A DNA stretch of 64,000 nt, from assembly GCA_016617855.1 (NCBI GenBank), contig JAECUM010013004.1, forward strand, positions 1-64,000, read 5' to 3'. Each line of letters opens with the position of its first letter. The first letter of the stretch is position 1. This document shows positions 58,129-64,000 of the stretch, one piece after another. The notes under the pieces were generated by a model. That model was not told the origin of the DNA. It searched no databases and saw only the letters and a program-made list of their open reading frames with translations. Position numbers and translations under genes: made by a program. Source of the DNA: Megalonaias nervosa. Its lineage: Eukaryota > Mollusca > Bivalvia > Unionida > Unionidae.

Positions 58129-59162
58129 TTGCATTCATTCCAGCACTCAGCATCGAGAACTAGTCAACGTGGTGTGCAGCCGCGAGCAATAGGAATGCCT
58201 TGTTCTGCGCCCACAGTAGGTGTGGTTCCTAGCACTGGAGAGAATAATCAACAACAACAACAAATACACCATGTTCATGAGAAGGATACCGTTCTATTGG
58301 AAGCAGTATCATATCTCCAAGCAGCAGTGATCAAAATGCAAACCCAGTTAAATATGATCAACAATACGGGATATCCTTGCACTGAGACAGTCACATACCC
58401 TCGCAACAGCGATGTCGGCCATGGAAACCAGGTCTGGTATTGCTTCGGCTGTCACCAATTTTCCTGACCATGGCATGCCTATCTCGACCCTACCGGATAT
58501 TGACCCCGTCAGCTCACAATTGCGGAAGAAGATTTATTGCAGGTAAATACGTGAATTTATCTTTACTTCTAATGCCACATGAATTTGAAGATCAAACATC
58601 CATTCAGTCAGGTCAGTGGGGCATGAAGTTGGTGGGAAAGTTTCCTGGTCAAATTTCAAATATTACACAAGTCGGTGACCATAGGCTTTCCAAGAACTTG
58701 ACTATTAACGAGTTCATACTGGCATGTAGTCGGTACAAAGCGATTATGTGTGATGCCTTCCCTTCCAGAACTCAAGAATTGAATCTATACCAAAAAGAGA
58801 TGATAAAAATGCAGGCCCTAACAAAAGGAAGCCCAACTTTTTATGAGTACCACAAAGAATTTGCATGAAAAGCAGCCATTTACTGCAGCTCCATGAACAT
58901 TAAAGTAGATTGGAGTAGAATCGATCCCAAGCTACAAATATATGTCTTGTCTGCTTACAAGGTTGTTCCATGCCAGCATTGTCGGAGTTTTGCTCATGAT
59001 TCAGACTTCTGTCACCTTGCTCCGCAGACAGCAATTAGTCAGCCAAGACAAAGCCCATCAGTGAATAGACAGATTACAGTGGGTAGACAAGGTCATAGAA
59101 GGATATTACACTTCAGAAAAGAAATATGTAATAATTTCAATGGAACAAATGGTCGTTTTTGA
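58129..59162 (+). pseudogene. YR retrotransposon gag relic
   Basis: Three frame segments (58129-58467, 58440-58868, 58893-59162). The first has a Gln run and a predicted coil (VLLEAVSYLQAAVIKMQTQL). The second has RLSKNLTINEFILACSRYKA, IMCDAFPSRTQEL and FYEYHKEFA, the conserved gag core of this lineage. The third has KVDWSRIDPKLQIYVLSAYK and a CX2CX8C-like cluster, CQHCRSFAHDSDFC, which is probably a zinc finger. Stops and shifts separate them. Confidence 0.75.
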
Positions 59163-59343
59163 GCAAATTGTAGTAATGCGCACATGTGCTTGACTTGCAA
59201 AAAAAGCACATTCACAGCTCAAGTGCAACCTGATAACTAAGCAGGTACTGCCACCTACAAAAACCCAATGACTAAATCAGGATATAGCGTTAACAACATT
59301 TCAGGCAACCACACCCATCAACATCACTAGACTGCAAGAAGAA

Positions 59344-60080
59344 TTGCAACACCATCCTGATAAAGAATTTGTGAACTATCTTATAAATGGTCTTTGCTAT
59401 GGTTTTCATACGGGACTTTCTCATCAGCCTACTTCTTCATTCGAGTGTAAAAGTTTGGTATCGGCGACATCACAACCTGATGTGGTTGACGTATTACTTG
59501 AGTATGAGCTCTCCAAGAACTGCCTCTTAGGTCCCTTTGAAAGTCCACCATTTCCTATATTCCAGATTAGCCCCCTGGGTGTAGTACAAAGCAGATATTC
59601 TGGCAAGTACAGACTTATAGTAGATCTGTTGGCACCCCACAGTTCACTCAAGCATGAAAATATCAATGCCTTAATCAGCAAAGATGATTTTTCTCTCTCG
59701 TACGTAAAAATAGATGATGCTATTCACATTCTTGTGCAGTTAGGAATGGGTGCTAATATGTGCAAGATGGATATTACTGATGCATTCAAGCTAATTCCCA
59801 TACTCCCAACATTGTGGCCTCTGTATGTCTTCAAGTGGAGGAAAAAAATTATCTCTACACCAAGTTAGTGTTTGGTAGCAGAAGTAGTCCTAAGATTTTC
59901 GATGCAATGTCCAGAGCGATTACGTGGATAGTTCAACATAATTATGGTATATCACATTTCTTGCATTTCTTTGTCCATTGATGAGCCTGATTTTCCAGCT
60001 GAAAGAACAATGGCATTAATCACATTGATTTTCAATAGGTTATCTATTCCAATTGCTTCCCACAAGACTCGCCAGTCATG
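59344..60080 (+). pseudogene. YR retrotransposon reverse transcriptase relic
   Basis: The frame 59344-59868 reads HHPDKEFVNYLINGLCYGFH, ... SKNCLLGPFESPPFP, YRLIVDLLAPH (motif 2) and MCKMDITDAFKLIPI (motif A with catalytic Asp). After a shift VFGSRSSPKIFDAMSRAI (motif B) is readable. The region of motif C, where the Asp-Asp pair should lie, reads LHFFVH and then a stop, and is missing a few bases. The domain resembles the RT_DIRS1 type. It is inactive. Confidence 0.8.
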
Positions 60081-60921
60081 GAATACTTGGGTATAATTCT
60101 AGACTCAGAAAAAATGGAATCTAGATTGCCACAAGATAAGCTGAGCAGATTAGCTGCACTGATAAAAACTTTGCAGCAATGGAAATCTTGCACAAAGAGG
60201 GAATTGCTGAGTCTTTTGGGCCATTTACATTATGCATGTCAAGTGATCGCCCCTGGTCGGTCTTTCACATCGTTTCTAATATCCTTGTCAAAAACCATCA
60301 CCAATTGAATCATCATGTGAAAATAAATAGCGAATGTAGACTGGATCTAAAGATGTGGAGTGATTTTATGGCTCAGTGGAATGGAATTTCTTTTTTCTTG
60401 GACTCTAATGTTACTATTGCTACAGATTTTGAGCTCTTTACTGATGCAGCATCAACTCTCAGATTTGGCGTCTTTTTCAAAAGCAGATGGTTCTAAGGAT
60501 CGTGGCTGGACAATTTGGACATATTAGGTACAGACAAGTTGTCTATGGCCCTGCTGGAAATCTACCCCATTGTAGTTGCAACCCATATATGGGACCATAT
60601 GTGGCAGAGAAAACGATTTTGTTCCATTGTGACAATATAAGTACAGTTGAGATAATTATGAAACATCGATCCAAGTCTCCCATGATAATGAAATTGCTCA
60701 GGCATTTAACTTGGATCTCAGCTCAATATTGTTACGAAATTATAGTCGAATATGTCCCAGGGAAAGATAACCTCATTGCAGATGCTCTCTCTCATTTTCA
60801 GATGGAAAAATTTTGGCATCTGGCTTCAATTACAGAGAAAACTCTTCACCCATGCCCAGTCTTAGAGGAACTCATAGTCAGCTATGCAAACTGTGGACCT
60901 GTTACTACAAGCAGCACTTAG
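60078..60921 (+). pseudogene. YR retrotransposon RT thumb / RNase H relic
   Basis: MEYLGIILDSEKMESRLPQD K and CTKRELLSLLGHLHYACQVI then APGRSF form the connection region. RNase H follows: FELFTDAASTLRFGVFF (first Asp) and, after shifts, TILFHCDNISTVEII (second acidic block), YEIIVEYVPGKDNLIADALS HF (last Asp). At least three frames are involved. Confidence 0.8.
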
Positions 60922-60949
60922 CCCATGGACACAATCTGTCAATTTATCA

Positions 60950-62173
60950 AGTTGGAAAACCTTCAGTTATTTTTTGGTTATGTTGGGTCGCTAGGATCAT
61001 AGGTGTGATCAACCTTCAGTACCAATTGATGAGGATCCACTTGTCAATTTTGTGGCATATTGCTTCAAGATTATTCATATTTGATATGCATCTATCATGT
61101 TTGGTGTGAAGTATTTCTGTGTCAAATGGGGCATACATCATCCCCTTGATGGCCCTTCGTATTCGTGCTGTCCAAGATTGTAAATGGTGTTGCGGGGTGT
61201 GAAGAAATTGCAGAGTAATGGACCTAGCACAAGGTTACCCATCATCTTCGATATATTGGCATGCATGTGTACTTTGCTTCACAAAGGTTTTTAGTCCCTG
61301 GGTGGATGGTATGCTGCTTGCTGCATCTTCATTAGATTTCTTTGCCTTCGTACATTGTGGCCTAGTGGTTAGAGCATCCACCTCGGATGCGGGAGGTTGT
61401 GGGTTCGATCCCCGGCCGAGTCATACCAATGACTTACAAAAATGGTACTAACAGCAGCCTTGCTTCATGCTCAGCATTAAGAGGTTAGTGTTAGGACTGG
61501 TCAGCCTGGTGTCAGGATAATGTGACTGGGTGGGACATCATGCTACATGTCTGTGGCATGATGCCCCAGTGCTAGACATCACTATAAACTGTCACACTGC
61601 AGACATCGTAGCGACATGACTGAAAAATTGTTAAAAGCTACGTCAAAAATTCAAATCACATCACAACACTTAACATTGTGGCGAATTTACGGTCACGTCA
61701 ACTACAGATATTGAGTACTTGTGTATCAGTGACTTTATTATTGCTGGAGATAAATTCTAATGGGACTCCAGTGTTGAGAGCGTCAAAGTCCGACTCCATT
61801 CAGACTTTTTGCAGTGCATAACTGTACTTGTCCTTAAGGGCTATGCACAATTATCTAGCGCTCCACAGCAGGGTGGACTGTCTTAGGCCTTCTGACCCGC
61901 TATTTACTACAGATGGTATTAATCCACTTTAGATCAGTGTTTTTGGAGAAGTTACATCTGCTCCTGCATGTACTGGGCTATCCACAATGCAAATTCAAGG
62001 GGCACACCTTTCTGATAGGGGCTGCCACTACAGCAGCTAATGCTGGGATCGAGGACCACCTTGTTAAAACGCTAGGCCATTGGACTTCTGATTCTTATTT
62101 ACGTTATATCAGGACCTCGAATGATGCCATTCTTTATGCACAGCAGGCCATGTATGGATCTACCCGTTCATAG
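60950..62173 (+). pseudogene. Tyrosine recombinase relic, split by a SINE
   Basis: The N-terminal core-binding part is in several frames up to 61360 (VFSPWVDGMLLAASSLDFFA F). After the SINE it resumes with HCGEFTVTSTTDIEYLCISD F, then LKGYAQLSSAPQQGGLS, then the catalytic end HTFLIGAATTAANAGIEDHL and KTLGHWTSDSYLRYIRTSND. Box I Arg (normally R-x-G-E) is His, and box II Arg (HxxR) is Leu. The final HW and Tyr are kept. The stop is at 62171-62173. Confidence 0.8.
61361..61672 (+). mobile_element. tRNA-derived SINE (family B, copy 2)
   Basis: The head CCTAGTGGTTAGAGC has a B box GGTTCGATCCC, and the body is as in 32853-33171. The 9-bp direct repeat ACATTGTGG at 61352-61360 and 61673-61681 is the target-site duplication. 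Removing the insert rejoins the recombinase frame at Phe-(Val)-His-Cys-Gly-Glu, so the insertion postdates the retroelement. Confidence 0.88.
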
Positions 62174-64000
62174 GTGAAGTACCGCTGTATGAGCAGTTTC
62201 GTCTACACGTTTTCTTGGATAGAGTGCATTTGGTGGAAGTGTGTATGTTCTGATGTAGGTTAGTTGGTGTGTGTCAGTGTATTCTTTTGGATGTGATCAT
62301 TCAGAGTCTTTACATGGAGTTATTTCTGAGAATGGAGATTCTGTGTATTGTGTTAAGTGTTTCATTGCGTTTTGGAATTCTAGAGTTTTTCTGTGGAGTG
62401 TGATCATCAGATTCAGTCTTCCTTTGAGGTGTGTTTTGCACCGGTAGTGTGTTCACAATGTGTTCTGTGAAACAGGATCATTAGATTCATTGGCATTGGG
62501 CAGCGTTTTAAGCACCAGTAGGGTGTGCACCCCGTGTTTACATAATGTTGTTTGGTGTATCTGTTAGGTTTCTAGTTCAATCAGTTTACTGACTGTCCAT
62601 TTCAAATGTGTTTTGTGCATCTGATTTATTTTTGAACTACATCATCTGTATGTGTGGCTGCGGAGTGGATTTTTGGGCTGTTTGTGAAAAACTTTATTCA
62701 TACATTGACACCAATCGGGGAACAAGCCGTGAACATTGCAGTGCTAAACATACATGTTTATAGTTTGTTTTAGTTTCGTCATATATGACTTTCTTACAGA
62801 TTCTTGCATCACAGCATTGCTTTCAACTACAATCTATATATGCTGTGATTTTAGTCTTGTTATCACCATAATATTGTATGCCTTCATGGATCCCTGAACA
62901 GTAACACATTGGCATGGGTCCTTACAGTGTTATCCATTTATGATGATTCAGTCATATATTTCTTAATATGGCAATGATTCATGTTTCATATTCCTAATTG
63001 CTTATATTGTTTGTTCTTTTCATGCTTATTTTAACAGAACTGCAGGTACTTCTTGTCCATACATACCCATTCCTTGGGGCTGTCCGCTGCATACTACTGC
63101 AGTTCCATTCTTGGCATGCAGCATCATTTGGGCATTCTGTCTCCAATCCACTCGACTTACAGACATAACAAGTTATGGCGACTCTGCTTCAATACAGCGG
63201 CAATTCTGCCTTAACAGTTATGTCAGTCAGTCATACTGGTGAGTCCGCCTCAGATATTGGCAATTCTGCCTTGACATCAGTCATACTGCAATTCCGCCTC
63301 ATAGACAGGGCATGTCAGCTATTCGGCCCTGACATCAGTCATACTGGCGATTCTGCCTCATAGATACTGCATGCTTCTCTAGCATCTTACCACTCATGCA
63401 GCGGAGGGTGAGACCCAAGGAATGCCAAAGATGCATACTTATGTACTGTTTTATAATGCTAATAGTTGTAAATTAAAGAGTTTTGAGATTACTTCTCTAT
63501 TAGTTCTTCTTATGCTATAATGTATCATATACACAGTTCACCTGTCAGTCAGTCCAGCTAGCGGTACATGAGTGTTGGGTGAATTAGCGATTTCAGTTAT
63601 GGTCCACCTGTCCATCATTCCATCTATTTTATATTGTGTAAATGAACAATATTAAATCTTGCAGTTGTTGTAAATGTTGCTGGTGTTATTAGTTGTTTTA
63701 TTAATAGTAACAAAAGGACTCCATAGTAACATTTTTTTTTAAAACAACTTATGCTGATAATCATCACACTTGACAGAAAGTTTATTTTGGCATCAGGGCC
63801 TCTAAATGTTTACAAATGACATGGAAACATGTTCAGAAAAAGCTGCTGTTAGATTAAAGCTTTCATTTGCACTCTACAGATGCTACATACCTCTGAGAGA
63901 GTAACAGATGTAAGGTGAAGTTCTTTGTATTTGCAACATCCACAATGGAAAGAATGTTTGCATACCTTTATATTACTTTTATGTACTATGGCAGAAATTT
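62174..64000. other. 3' non-coding part of the YR element and right flank
   Basis: 62174-63480 is T/G-rich and probably the element's 3' region. 63160-63370 contains repeated TACTGGCGATTCTGCCTCAT AGATA-like units. 63481-64000 is unassigned. No final THOC6 exon is recognisable. Confidence 0.4.

Larger units (their letters stand above)
57600..63480 (+). mobile_element. Tyrosine-recombinase (DIRS/Ngaro-type) retrotransposon, second lineage, decayed
   Basis: Plus-strand gag (58129-59160), RT (59344-60080), RNase H (60080-60830) and tyrosine recombinase (about 60950-62173). It is a different lineage from the elements at 19890 and 39600, with its own gag and RT signatures. A SINE (61361-61672) splits the recombinase. 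The 3' non-coding part contains a run of short repeats (63160-63370), and the 5' part a 30-bp direct duplication (57637 and 57697). These may be remnants of split direct repeats, but the termini are not defined. The RT catalytic box and both recombinase arginines are lost. Confidence 0.8.

Overview
This is a window of an AT-rich animal nuclear genome. The element content (AAC-tailed tRNA SINEs, DIRS-like and Penelope-like retroelements, a Polinton-like remnant, many microsatellites and minisatellites) and the divergent but clear animal proteins suggest a marine invertebrate, most likely a mollusc such as a bivalve. That placement is an inference. No bacterial-type operon, CRISPR array or rRNA gene is present. 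Most of the long open frames are pieces of mobile elements or artefacts of tandem repeats.

Two host genes can be rebuilt from short exons whose splice phases fit exactly. On the minus strand, the 5' end of a CHD1L/ALC1-like SNF2 chromatin remodeller has a first coding exon at 9077-9167 and a second exon with the Walker A motif at 3106-3218; the rest runs off the left edge. On the plus strand, a THOC6-like WD40 gene (THO/TREX mRNA-export complex) runs from a proposed start at 9518 through twelve further exons (12182 to 55727), 312 codons in all. Only a short C-terminal exon seems to be missing and probably lies beyond position 64000. The two start codons are about 350 bp apart, head to head, so 9168-9517 is the likely shared promoter.

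The introns hold nearly everything else. CHD1L intron 1 carries a 5'-truncated SINE (3887-4029) and a broken Ty3/gypsy-type LTR retrotransposon (5491-8654) with an internal foldback inversion. The THOC6 introns carry, in order: a TIR repeat with a nested SINE (10131-10773), a pogo-like DNA transposon with a nested MITE (13200-14851), a hAT-like element (16241-17819), a 40-bp minisatellite (18263-18482), a nearly full-length decayed DIRS-like retrotransposon with inverted termini and an internal complementary region (19890-25165), a small hAT-like element (27832-28018), a DIRS fragment (31560-31990), a tRNA-derived SINE (32853-33171), a Penelope-like endonuclease fragment between inverted repeats (33527-34511), a second DIRS 3' end (36060-36470), a second long DIRS-like relic (about 39600-44830), large minisatellites (46800-48540, 49081-49288, 50080-50910, the last interrupted by a SINE), and a Polinton/adintovirus-like gene remnant (53830-55290). 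After the last visible THOC6 exon come a hAT-like element (56352-57040) and a tyrosine-recombinase retrotransposon (about 57600-63480) that is itself split by a SINE.

Overall this is a gene with compact coding content spread over more than 46 kb because of nested transposon insertion. Every autonomous element that I can read carries disabling lesions. The most notable observations are the divergent CHD1L/THOC6 pair, the DIRS terminal architecture, the palindrome-linked inversion in the LTR element and the Polinton-like block.
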